Positions 32,058 to 39,989 of a DNA stretch of 64,000 nt are shown in pieces. A model generated the notes under the pieces. The model had not been told where the DNA came from. It saw only the letters and a program-made list of their open reading frames with translations, and did no database searches. Each line of letters starts with the position of its first letter. Within the stretch, counting starts at the first letter, position 1. The translations under genes and the position numbers were made by a program. This stretch comes from Eubacteriales bacterium (GTDB taxonomy: Bacteria; Bacillota; Clostridia; Oscillospirales; Oscillospiraceae), in contig JAUNPV010000012.1 in the NCBI GenBank assembly GCA_030536515.1, positions 1 through 64,000 of the forward strand, in the 5' to 3' direction.

Positions 32058-32681
32058 TTACGCATTCTCGGTCTGAATTTCTCCGTTATCGGTCAGTTCG
32101 CTGTTATCCCAATAAATAATCGGCAGATGTTTCTGCTTGACGGCTTTGCCATCCTGATAAATATGATATCTCTTTTTCATCTGAAAAATAAAATTCAGGG
32201 CAGCCAGGATGGCTCCGCCAATACAGCCGACTGTGAAACCGGACATTACAGCATCCTCAGTGAAGGAATCCAGGACAACCGTCCCTATGACAGCCACTGC
32301 GATGCCGCCAAACAACCCAGCACCTAAACTTGTGAGGATATCACTCATCACAAAATGGGAGAGGTGATTACTGGCCCATGACTGGTGCTTGCCACAGTGG
32401 GGACAAAGGCTTTTGAATTTCAGATCGTCATATAATTGGGAGTTCTCAACATCCTGTCTTGCCTTGCGCAGGCGGTTATCCAAATCTTCGGCAGCGTTTG
32501 TAATCAAACGTTCCCGCTCTTTGGTCTTTAACTGCGCAGGATATCCACCTTTTGTGTAGAATGCGGTTCCAGTGAACTGTGCGGTCTGAATGCCAGACTC
32601 TTGACCGCAGTGCTCACACTTGAACTCATATGGGACCTTTCGCACGAAGCTCTTCGTGAATTTCGTTTTAACACCAGGCAT
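32058..32681 (-). CDS. Zinc-ribbon membrane protein, uncharacterised
   Basis: 207 residues. An N-terminal split zinc ribbon (CEHCGQESG about 22-30; CPHCGKHQS about 93-101) is interrupted by a charged helical segment (KERERLITNAAEDLDNRLRK). Two membrane segments follow (ILTSLGAGLFGGIAVAVIGT, MSGFTVGCIGGAILAALNFI), then a short polar tail. The cytoplasmic zinc ribbon plus hairpin of membrane helices is also seen in small stress-island membrane proteins. No enzymatic motif. Confidence 0.7.
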   Translation of the reverse strand: MPGVKTKFTKSFVRKVPYEFKCEHCGQESGIQTAQFTGTAFYTKGGYPAQLKTKERERLITNAAEDLDNRLRKARQDVENSQLYDDLKFKSLCPHCGKHQSWASNHLSHFVMSDILTSLGAGLFGGIAVAVIGTVVLDSFTEDAVMSGFTVGCIGGAILAALNFIFQMKKRYHIYQDGKAVKQKHLPIIYWDNSELTDNGEIQTENA

Positions 32682-32711
32682 ACTATTTTTCTCCTTTTTA
32701 TTTTTTATAAA

Positions 32712-33254
32712 TCACACGATATGGGTGCTGCCCCACTGGTTGGGGCCGTCGCTGGCGCCGCAGACCTGGACCAGGGCGACAATCCAGCCCACCAGGGGGA
32801 CCAGGACGATGAGGACCCACCAGCCGCTTCTGCCCGTGTCATGGAGCCTGCGGACATACAGGGCCAGGCCGGGAATCAGCGTTGCCAGCATCCAGATGGG
32901 CTGCGCCACAGGCAGCAGCGCGATGATGAGCGAGGCTGCCAAAAAGCTGAACAGGAACACATACCAATACTCACTGCGGCAGGACCGGGTGGAAAAATCG
33001 GCATAGTGGGTGAAGTACAGCCGAATGGCATCCAGGAACCCCACCGGCCGGGCAGCAGGCTGGGCCGGGGTGAAGCTCGCCCCCATCTGAACCGGGGGAA
33101 TGCCCGTCTGGACCGGGGGAATGTCCTGGGGGGCCGGGGTCACGTAGCTGTAGGACTGGTCGGGCTGGCTTCCGCCGCCGAGGGATACGCCGCACTCAGG
33201 GCAGACCTTCACCAGGTCAGAATACACCCTTTTGCACTGGGGACAGGTTTTCAT
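32712..33254 (-). CDS. Zinc-ribbon DUF805 membrane protein
   Basis: 180 residues. A zinc ribbon at the N terminus (MKTCPQCKRVYSDLVKVCPE plus CG) is followed by a Pro/Gln-rich linker and a DUF805 domain from about 75 (DFSTRSCRSEYWYVFLFSF, LATLIPGLALYVRRLHDTGR, SGWWVLIVLVPLVGWI). DUF805 proteins are small polytopic inner-membrane proteins of unknown role. It lies just past the palindromic element that separates it from the vWA gene. Confidence 0.85.
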   Translation of the reverse strand: MKTCPQCKRVYSDLVKVCPECGVSLGGGSQPDQSYSYVTPAPQDIPPVQTGIPPVQMGASFTPAQPAARPVGFLDAIRLYFTHYADFSTRSCRSEYWYVFLFSFLAASLIIALLPVAQPIWMLATLIPGLALYVRRLHDTGRSGWWVLIVLVPLVGWIVALVQVCGASDGPNQWGSTHIV

Positions 33255-33300
33255 AATACATCTCTCCTTTTATTTTTTATGCTTATCGTATTAACGCATC

Positions 33301-33476
33301 AAAGGCGCAACCTAAGGCTTCTCCTGGAGGAGAAGCTGTCATAGACCCCGTCAGGGGGCTATGACTGATGAGGTGTTACCCGCAGTACGTCTATGAAACA
33401 GCTCGGTAAACCAGCAGCACCTCATCCGTCACGGCTTCGCCGTGCCACCTTCCCCTCAAGGGGAAGGCTTTGCTGA
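33301..33476. repeat. Compound palindromic repeat element (~176 bp)
   Basis: Left end (AAGGCTTCTCCTGGAGGAGA, ... GACTGATGAGG) is mirrored by the right end (CCTCATCCGTCACGG, ... CCTTCCCCTCAAGGGGAAGG). An internal hairpin lies around GACCCCGTCAGGGGG. It shares the CCGTCACGGCT(A/T)CGCCGTGCCACCTTCCCC core with the element at 6526-6745. It splits an otherwise compact run of minus-strand genes and may terminate or attenuate transcription. Confidence 0.75.
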
Positions 33477-33496
33477 GCTAATCCGATAAGCATTTT

Positions 33497-34162
33497 TTAC
33501 AGCTCAATGCTGATGGATCTGGGGATGGGGTCCAGGTCTACGTTGGTCATGGTGGGGTTGGAATTGGAAATCACGCTCATGCTGCTGGACAGCCAGACGA
33601 AGGCCTCCTTGAAATTGGACTTGGTGGCCTTCAGCACCGGGCCGCAGCCGTCGTGGGTGTACTGCTTCAGCAGGGGGATGTTAGCCTCGCCGCCAATGCC
33701 CATGGGGAAGAAGGTCACCTTCTTCCGGTCCAGCGCATCGTGGAGCCGGTTCAGGGCGGCGGATTTGAACTCGTTGTCGTTGGGCTCGCCGTCGGTGAGC
33801 AGGAAAATCCAGGGCTTCCAGTAGGCAACCCCCAGGTCCTTGTAAACCTGCTTGCGCAGCTCAATGGCATCCAGGCCGGTGATGATGGCCTGGTTCATGC
33901 TGGTCCAGCCGTTGGCCGTCAGCTGGGGCGGCTGGAAGGAGGCGGCGGGGCAGAAGGGCACCACCTCCCTGACCTCGGAATCAAAGCTGATGACGCACAC
34001 GTCTGCACAGCCGCAGGCCTTGGAATCGGACTGCAGGGCGGCCCCGAACTCCCGCAGACCCTCGTTCAGCTCCACAATGGCATGGGGGTTCATGGAGCCG
34101 GAGGTGTCCACCAGAAGGACACAGGCAATGTGCTTTTCACCGCTGTTCATAATTTCAATCAT
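33497..34162 (-). CDS. Cytoplasmic vWA-domain protein (YegL/TerY type)
   Basis: 221 residues, one von Willebrand A domain. The MIDAS is complete: VDTSGSMN near residue 18, the Thr in NGWTSMNQAI and the Asp in FLLTDGEPND. No signal peptide, so it acts in the cytoplasm as a metal-dependent protein-binding module. It is third in the operon kinase - PP2C - vWA, the order and content of the E. coli YegI-YegK-YegL and Ter-linked phosphorylation triads. GGAGG precedes the ATG. Confidence 0.88.
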   Translation of the reverse strand: MIEIMNSGEKHIACVLLVDTSGSMNPHAIVELNEGLREFGAALQSDSKACGCADVCVISFDSEVREVVPFCPAASFQPPQLTANGWTSMNQAIITGLDAIELRKQVYKDLGVAYWKPWIFLLTDGEPNDNEFKSAALNRLHDALDRKKVTFFPMGIGGEANIPLLKQYTHDGCGPVLKATKSNFKEAFVWLSSSMSVISNSNPTMTNVDLDPIPRSISIEL

Positions 34163-34207
34163 GTTTTTTCCTCCGTTTCTTGTTTTCTTCTTTTATCGGA
34201 TTCCCGC

Positions 34208-35569
34208 TCATGCGGGTTCACCTTCTGTGGTTTCGGGGGGCTGGGTGGCCTCCGTCGGGTCGTCCTGCTCCTGCCGGAGCCTGTCCAGCTCCTCCTCCAG
34301 GGCCTGAATCCGGCTGTCCTTTTCCTCCAGCCGGGCCTCCAGGGCATCGATGAGGGTATCCAGGCCGTCTGTGTTCTGCCGGAGCTCGGAATAGGACTGG
34401 GCCAGCTCCTTATGCTCGGTGAGCAGTACGGTCCTGCCCAGGGTGATTCCCCCGCTGAAGGCCACCAGCACCACCAGGCCCGACAGAACGCCCTTCAGGA
34501 AGGATAGGGTTGCGGACCCCCGGTACAATGGGTAGTCCCAGGGCTCTACCGGCGCCTCCCTGGGCTTTTGGGCCGGGGGCGGCGGCGTAACCGCCTTGAC
34601 GGGCTGCTGGCCGTACAGGGCCTTCTGCCAGGTCTGGCGGAGGGCCTCCTCCTCTGCCCGCCAGGTATCCATGCTGAAATCCGGATGGACACCGTCCCGG
34701 ATGGCCTTGGGGTTAACCACCGCCACCATGGTTAAGTCGTCGGCCACCTGGCGGAGGTAGTCGGCGGTTTGCAGGAAGCGTCTGTATTCCTCCAGCGCCC
34801 GCTTGGGGGACCCGGGCTTTCGCTCGGCCAGGGTGTACATCGCCTTTTCCATAAAGGCGTAGCAGATGCCGTTAAAGTAGGCGCCGCTGCCGGAGGCCAC
34901 GAAGGAATCCAGCACCCCGTCGGTTGCCATGACGAAGCCCGCCACGTGAGGGGTCACGCCGAACTGCCAATACTGCTCGCCGCTTTGCAGGGGGAACACG
35001 CTGTTGGCCTCCTCGCCCTTGACCCGCTGGGTGGCCATTTCCACGGTGCCGTCGGGCTGCTGGGCCACAATGCCGTCGTCGCCCACGTGGCCGTAGAACA
35101 GGTAGTCCCCGTCGTAAATGGCCAGGGTCAGGGTGGACTGGAGGGCAAACACCGGCTGGGGCGGCCGCCCGCTGTCCGCCAGGTCCTCCACGGCCTGCCG
35201 GGCCGCCCGGAAGGCCTCCACCATAACCTTCTTCATGGCCCCCCGGAAGCCGGGGGTCTCGTCGCTCAGCTTCATGGCGGCCCCCTGGGACAGCGCCTCC
35301 AGGCCCTGCTGGGCGCTGTCCAGCGCCGTGCTGACCGCCGACCGGGCCCCAAAGTGGGACAGAGCGCAGCTGCCCACGCCGTCGGCAATGGCGGCAATCA
35401 GCAGCCCCTGGGCAGCCAGCCAGCGCATTCCATGGCAGTCCTGGCAGGGCACCGGCGGCTCCCGGCTGATATGGGATGCCCCCTGCAGGGTCAGGCCGAA
35501 GGCGGCAATCCCCTTCTGCTGGATGAGGGTCTGCCCCTGATTTTCCAGGGGTTCATTGAAAATATCCAT
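34208..35569 (-). CDS. PP2C-type Ser/Thr phosphatase with C-terminal membrane helix and coiled coil
   Basis: 453 residues. PP2C core at about 20-290 with metal-ligand aspartates in PCQDCHGM (D44), AIADGVGSCA (D63), MATDGVLDSF and RQVADDLTMVAV. A Pro-rich linker, one membrane helix (about 364-390, VLSGLVVLVAFSGGITLG) and a coiled coil (SELRQNTDGLDTLIDALEAR, ... IQALEEELDRLRQEQ) follow. The catalytic domain is cytoplasmic; the coiled coil would lie outside. It should reverse phosphorylation by the kinase encoded 35 bases upstream. Confidence 0.88.
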   Translation of the reverse strand: MDIFNEPLENQGQTLIQQKGIAAFGLTLQGASHISREPPVPCQDCHGMRWLAAQGLLIAAIADGVGSCALSHFGARSAVSTALDSAQQGLEALSQGAAMKLSDETPGFRGAMKKVMVEAFRAARQAVEDLADSGRPPQPVFALQSTLTLAIYDGDYLFYGHVGDDGIVAQQPDGTVEMATQRVKGEEANSVFPLQSGEQYWQFGVTPHVAGFVMATDGVLDSFVASGSGAYFNGICYAFMEKAMYTLAERKPGSPKRALEEYRRFLQTADYLRQVADDLTMVAVVNPKAIRDGVHPDFSMDTWRAEEEALRQTWQKALYGQQPVKAVTPPPPAQKPREAPVEPWDYPLYRGSATLSFLKGVLSGLVVLVAFSGGITLGRTVLLTEHKELAQSYSELRQNTDGLDTLIDALEARLEEKDSRIQALEEELDRLRQEQDDPTEATQPPETTEGEPA

Positions 35570-35603
35570 ATGTTACCTCCGAATTCTTCAATTGGAATAT
35601 GAC

Positions 35604-37718
35604 CTAATCATCGTACACCGCAATCCCATGTACCCAGGAGAAGTTGCCGCCGTTTTTGGGGACGATGCCAATGGCGTCGATGGTGGTGGGGCTGTCCAGG
35701 TAGATTACCTTGTCGGTGGTTGCCTCCCCGTTTGCGTCATAGCTTACCGTCAGGGTGTCAATCTGCCGCCAGCTACCGTTGCCGATTCTGGCGTAGACCC
35801 GCCACTCCTCGCAGCGGATGCTGCCGGTCATTTCCACGTAAAAGCCAACATGGACACTGGTGCGGTTGCGGATGGGTGAGTTCAGCATCCAGACGGAGGT
35901 GGACCAGTCGAGGACGTTGTGCGTCTCGTAGTAGCCGCTGAGGGCCTCGCCGCTGGGGGCCTGGGTGGCCTGCACCTGGGGCTGCTGGGCCTCCTGCCTT
36001 GAGGGCATCACGCCTGTCTGCACCACGTCGGTGATGTCGATTTCCTCACTCCAGGAGAGGCTTCCCTCCGTGTTGGGGTAGAAGGTGAGGGCTTCAATAT
36101 AAAGAGAGCCGTCCAGGGTGAAGGTTTTTCTGGCGGTTCCGCTGCTCGACAGCAGCATCGTTCCCAGCTCCTCCCAGCCGTTCTGGGTTCTGACATAGAC
36201 CGACCAATTCCTGCACGTTGCCCCGCCGTCAATTTCCGCCGAATAGTCAACGGTCATCGACAGGCAGCCCACAATGGGCTTGGAGAGCACATAAACGCTT
36301 GTCTCCCAGTCGCCCACAGTGTCCGGCTCCATGGTGCCGGTGACGTGTGCAATTTTGTTTTCATCGTACTGGGTCTGGGAGGACGGTGTTTTGTCCGGCT
36401 CATATTCAGATAGGGAATACATCAGCAGGGCAAAGGCTGCAAACAGCAGAAAAACCCAGAGGAACGGCTTCAGCCCGGAACCGGTATTGGGCCCGGAGCC
36501 GGAACTTGGCCCGGAGCCGGAGCTTGGCCCGGAACCGATACTTGGCCCGGAAACGGTGCTTGGCCCGGAGTTGGAGTGGGACGGGATAGAAATCTGAATC
36601 TTCTTTATGGACGAAAGGCCCTGGACGTATTTGTTATACCGCTCCTGCGCCGCGCACAGGCCGCATTTGCCCTGGCTGCTGATGTAAATGTGGGTGGCGT
36701 TTTGGGGGCACTGGACCCGCTGGGCCCCCGGCGCAAGCAGCTGCAAAAAGGCGGACAGGTCGTTGACCCACTGCTGGGCGGTGACCCGCTGGCGGGCCTT
36801 GGCCAGCACATTGGTTTCGTCATAGGTAAAGCTCCGGCAGAAGTCCCCCACCAGCTTTGGTGTGACCATTTCCACCAGATAGGGGGCCTGCACCGGGATG
36901 GTCATATTGGGGATATCCCGGACGAAGGGGCACCGGCCCTTCTGGATGTTTTCCAGCTGCTGGTTGACGGAGGAGTCCTGGTTCACCGCCAGGTTTTTCC
37001 CCGTAAAGGGGTGGAAGTTGTTCATCAGCAGCTGGAAAATGTGAATGGCCAGAGAGAAATTGTCGGATTCGGCGGTGAATCTGGACCGCTCGTCCCGCAG
37101 GTTCCGGCCCTGGAGCTCCGGGGCCAGGTACTCCTGGGTGCCGGCGGTGCATTTGAAGTGGTGGCCGGTTTGGGGGTCGGTGATGTCGAAGCTGTCGTTG
37201 TCCAGAATGATGACGCAGCACTTGGGCCCCACCAGGATGTTCTGGCTGTTCATATCGCCGATGATGTAGCCGTGGGCGTGGAGGTGGGCCACGGCTCTGG
37301 CCAGGTTGGTGGCGGCCACCACATTGTGGACCCGGGTGTACCGGGGGAACATGGCCTTGGACGCCGCACTGTCGCAGCCCCGGGCGATGTTGAAAATGCC
37401 CACGCCCTGCTCGATAAAGGGCATGATATAGCCCACGAAGGCCCCGGTGTCGTCGTAGAGGATATCCTGGGGCCAGGCCAGCTTCATGTATGGGTCGCCG
37501 TCGGCATCCTTCAGGTTGTCCACCGGGTGGTCCACCATGTAGGTGAGCTTCTGCTCAATATCGCCCACCACCTTTTTGTAGATTTTCGCCACCATCCACT
37601 GGCCGGGAATTTCGAACACACGGCCCTCGCCGCCGGCGCCGATTTCCCTGCCCAGGGTGTAGCTTTTGTTCTTCTTGCTTCGCAGGGTTGTGTTTACTCC
37701 AATCGTCATATCGGTCAT
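35604..37718 (-). CDS. Transmembrane Ser/Thr protein kinase (YegI type) with tandem extracellular domains
   Basis: 704 residues from the ATG at 37718; the ATG at 37709 is equally possible. Kinase domain at about 20-330: glycine loop GREIGAGGEGRVFE, Lys in WMVAKIYKK, catalytic loop GYIIGDMNSQNILV (D155, N160; HRD is replaced by IGD) and DND at 173-175 in place of DFG. A Cys cluster (QCPQNAT, GKCGLCAAQ), a Ser/Gly/Pro repeat linker (about 383-415) and one membrane helix (418-435) follow. The C terminus holds two homologous beta-rich units (about 458-566 and 595-704; TSVYVLSKPI / TSVWMLNSPI). First gene of the triad; it probably senses an external ligand. Confidence 0.88.
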   Translation of the reverse strand: MTDMTIGVNTTLRSKKNKSYTLGREIGAGGEGRVFEIPGQWMVAKIYKKVVGDIEQKLTYMVDHPVDNLKDADGDPYMKLAWPQDILYDDTGAFVGYIMPFIEQGVGIFNIARGCDSAASKAMFPRYTRVHNVVAATNLARAVAHLHAHGYIIGDMNSQNILVGPKCCVIILDNDSFDITDPQTGHHFKCTAGTQEYLAPELQGRNLRDERSRFTAESDNFSLAIHIFQLLMNNFHPFTGKNLAVNQDSSVNQQLENIQKGRCPFVRDIPNMTIPVQAPYLVEMVTPKLVGDFCRSFTYDETNVLAKARQRVTAQQWVNDLSAFLQLLAPGAQRVQCPQNATHIYISSQGKCGLCAAQERYNKYVQGLSSIKKIQISIPSHSNSGPSTVSGPSIGSGPSSGSGPSSGSGPNTGSGLKPFLWVFLLFAAFALLMYSLSEYEPDKTPSSQTQYDENKIAHVTGTMEPDTVGDWETSVYVLSKPIVGCLSMTVDYSAEIDGGATCRNWSVYVRTQNGWEELGTMLLSSSGTARKTFTLDGSLYIEALTFYPNTEGSLSWSEEIDITDVVQTGVMPSRQEAQQPQVQATQAPSGEALSGYYETHNVLDWSTSVWMLNSPIRNRTSVHVGFYVEMTGSIRCEEWRVYARIGNGSWRQIDTLTVSYDANGEATTDKVIYLDSPTTIDAIGIVPKNGGNFSWVHGIAVYDD

Positions 37719-37776
37719 CTTCCTTTCGTTTTGCTGGTCTGTTCTTTTTCTATTCACGAATCATTCACATCTTAAT

Positions 37777-37782
37777 TATACA
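37777..37782 (-). promoter_or_regulatory. -10 element of the kinase operon
   Basis: A minus-strand TATAAT (37777-37782) with no good -35 at the right spacing suggests activator dependence. The direct repeats at 37805-37837 lie just upstream. Confidence 0.5.
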
Positions 37783-37804
37783 AGAGATTTTCTCTTCCTG
37801 CCTG

Positions 37805-37837
37805 ACCAGTTTCGTCGAAAATCGAACCAGTTTCGTC
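37805..37837. promoter_or_regulatory. Direct-repeat operator, probable LytTR binding site
   Basis: Two identical 12-base repeats, ACCAGTTTCGTC, at 37805-37816 and 37826-37837, are spaced 21 bp start to start, about two helical turns. LytTR regulators bind pairs of roughly 9-bp repeats at a 21-bp period. The site lies between the kinase operon (minus) and the LytTR-kinase operon (plus). Confidence 0.75.
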
Positions 37838-37876
37838 AATTGGCCCTTTTGAGCCGGAAAACGGCCCTGGGGGCAG

Positions 37877-37905
37877 TTGACAAAACCGCCAAAAAATGCG
37901 ACAAT
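37877..37905 (+). promoter_or_regulatory. Promoter of the LytTR two-component operon
   Basis: TTGACA (37877-37882), a 17-base spacer and GACAAT (37900-37905). The direct repeats end 39 bases before the -35, a plausible activator position. Confidence 0.65.
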
Positions 37906-37952
37906 GCCTTCAGAAACGACGGCAAACTTTTTGGACGGAGGATGTGATTTTC

Positions 37953-38663
37953 GTGCTGGCACTGGCCATATGCGACGATAACCCTATCTTTTTGGAGGAG
38001 GTCCGGCAGCTTGTGACCGACCTGCCTCAGGTGCGCAGGACCGCCTGCTTTATTTCCCCGGAGGATATGATGCAGGCGCTGACCGAGGAGCGCTTCATCC
38101 CGGACCTGATTTTGATGGACCTGCAGTATGACGACCGCAAGACCGGCCTGGACTGGGCGGAGGAGCTGCGGCAGGTGGGGCCCAACATCGGGGTAATCTG
38201 CGTCACGGGCTACAATGACCGCTATGCCCAGCATATCCTGCTGCACAATTTCAATCTGGTGGGCTATCTCACCAAGCCGCTGGACCGGCAGCTGCTTTGC
38301 CGGTATCTGGACAAGGCGCTGGAAAAGCAGCAGAGCAGGGCCTACTTCCCCTTCATTCTCAAGGGCAAGGCCTACAGCATCGCAACGGACAGCATTTTGT
38401 TCATCGAAAGCAACAACCACACCGTAACCCTCTACACGGACGACGATATCTACACCTTTTACGACAAGCTCAGCATTCTCACCACCCGCCTGCCCGCCTC
38501 CTTTGCCCAGTGCCACAAGAGCTATCTGGTGAATCTGAACCACATCGTCCGGCTGGAGCCCCGGTGCGTGACCATGTCCTGCGGCCGGGCCATCCCGGTG
38601 AGCAAAGCCTTCTTTGCCCAGCTTCAGGAGGCATTCTTTTATCACATCGGTCAGGAATTCTGA
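37953..38663 (+). CDS. LytTR-family response regulator (AgrA-like)
   Basis: 236 residues from a GTG at 37953 (MLALAICDDNP), with GGAGG eleven bases upstream; no ATG fits. Receiver domain 1-120 (acidic pair in ICDDN, phospho-acceptor D56 in LILMDLQYDD, Lys in YLTKPLDR). LytTR DNA-binding domain about 133-235 (AYSIATDSILFIESNNHTVT, SFAQCHKSYLVNLNHIVRLE). It is followed after 21 bases by two histidine kinases, with which it should form a signalling unit. It probably binds the direct repeats at 37805-37837. Confidence 0.9.
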   Translation: MLALAICDDNPIFLEEVRQLVTDLPQVRRTACFISPEDMMQALTEERFIPDLILMDLQYDDRKTGLDWAEELRQVGPNIGVICVTGYNDRYAQHILLHNFNLVGYLTKPLDRQLLCRYLDKALEKQQSRAYFPFILKGKAYSIATDSILFIESNNHTVTLYTDDDIYTFYDKLSILTTRLPASFAQCHKSYLVNLNHIVRLEPRCVTMSCGRAIPVSKAFFAQLQEAFFYHIGQEF

Positions 38664-38684
38664 CCCGGAACGGAGAGAGAAGTT

Positions 38685-39989
38685 ATGGAGATTATTCGAA
38701 GACTCATCTGCACCTTTGTCTGGACCATGCAGGGGACCTTCTTTGGCGTGTGTCTGGAAAAGATGCTTCCCGTCAACGACGACGCCTGTTCCAGGGCGGG
38801 GCGCACCTGGCTGTGGAGCGGCTTTATGCTCGTCGTCGGGGCCATGCATTCCTTTGCCCTGCCGGGCCCCTGGCAGATGGTCAGCCTTGGGCTTCAGTGT
38901 GTGGTGGCTCCCCTTCTGCTGTACCGGTGCTATCAGGGCCGGTTTTTGACGCGGCTGGCCGCCTTTGTGTGCCTGTACGCCATTCCCATGGCGCTGGACG
39001 TTCTTTTTTCGCCGCTGATACTTGTCTTGATGGGCCGCAGTCCGGCGGAGCACTACGCCTCCATGGATAGCTCCTATGTGCTCAATGTCATCGCCCTTCA
39101 GCTCACCGCCTTCGCCCTCCAGGGCGTGGCGTGCACCATCTGGTGCCGCCGCCGGCAGGACAGCGCCTCTGCGCACCATACGCCCTATCTGCTGGGAATC
39201 GCCCTGGTGGGCATCTGCATTCTGTTTTCCTCGGTCTTCGGCGTGGACGATTCTGTCTCCGGCGGGCGGGAAATCTATATGGTCATGGTCACCAGTATCT
39301 TCTTCGTGGCCTGCGCCTCGGTGTTCGTTCTGGTGAATCAGGCGGAGAAGGAGACCCTCAGCAAGGCTCTGGCGGACACCCGCCGGGTCTCCGAGCTGGA
39401 GCGGGTGCACTATGGGGAGATTGAATCCCGCCGTGCGGAGCTGTCCGCCCTGCGCCAGAGCTACCGCCGGACCCTGGACACCGTGCTGACGTGCCTGGAA
39501 ACCGGCGATTTGGAGCAGGCGGAGGGGCTTCTGAACGAGCTGTCCGTCCGCATCGCCGCCACCCGGGAGTCCCCCTTCTGCTCCGTTCCCATCATCAACG
39601 CCATTCTCACGGAAAAGCAGCAGACCTGCCAGCAAAGCGGCATCGACCTGCGCTGCGACCTTCTGCTGCCGGACAGCCTGGAGGTTCAGAATCTGGACCT
39701 GTGCTCCGCCTTCAGCAACCTGATGGACAACGCCATCCGGGCCTGCAAAAAAGAGCCCCTGCCCCAGATTACCCTGTCCTGCCGGGTGGTCCAGGGGTAT
39801 CTGGTCATCAAATGCGCCAACCCCGCCGCCAAGGCCCCCGGCGCAAAGCCCGAGGGCACCGGCTACGGCCTGAAAATTCTGGCCGACATCGCCCGCCGCT
39901 ACCACGGGAACTTCTCCACCGAGTACAAAAACAAGACCTTCACCGCCCAGCTGAGCCTGCTGGCCGCCGAGAAAGGAGAGCAAGCATGA
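38685..39989 (+). CDS. AgrC-like sensor kinase lacking the phospho-acceptor histidine
   Basis: 434 residues. About six N-terminal membrane segments (1-220), a linker helix, and a GHKL ATPase domain with intact N box (SNLMDNAIRAC, N345/N349) and G box (EGTGYGLKI, 391-396). In the dimerisation helix the usual L(R/K)H(D/E)..N motif reads LRQSYRRTL: His is replaced by Gln (258), and the following acidic residue and Asn are also gone. It should bind ATP but cannot phosphorylate itself. Its stop overlaps the next kinase start (ATGA), so the two are made together. Confidence 0.88.
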   Translation: MEIIRRLICTFVWTMQGTFFGVCLEKMLPVNDDACSRAGRTWLWSGFMLVVGAMHSFALPGPWQMVSLGLQCVVAPLLLYRCYQGRFLTRLAAFVCLYAIPMALDVLFSPLILVLMGRSPAEHYASMDSSYVLNVIALQLTAFALQGVACTIWCRRRQDSASAHHTPYLLGIALVGICILFSSVFGVDDSVSGGREIYMVMVTSIFFVACASVFVLVNQAEKETLSKALADTRRVSELERVHYGEIESRRAELSALRQSYRRTLDTVLTCLETGDLEQAEGLLNELSVRIAATRESPFCSVPIINAILTEKQQTCQQSGIDLRCDLLLPDSLEVQNLDLCSAFSNLMDNAIRACKKEPLPQITLSCRVVQGYLVIKCANPAAKAPGAKPEGTGYGLKILADIARRYHGNFSTEYKNKTFTAQLSLLAAEKGEQA

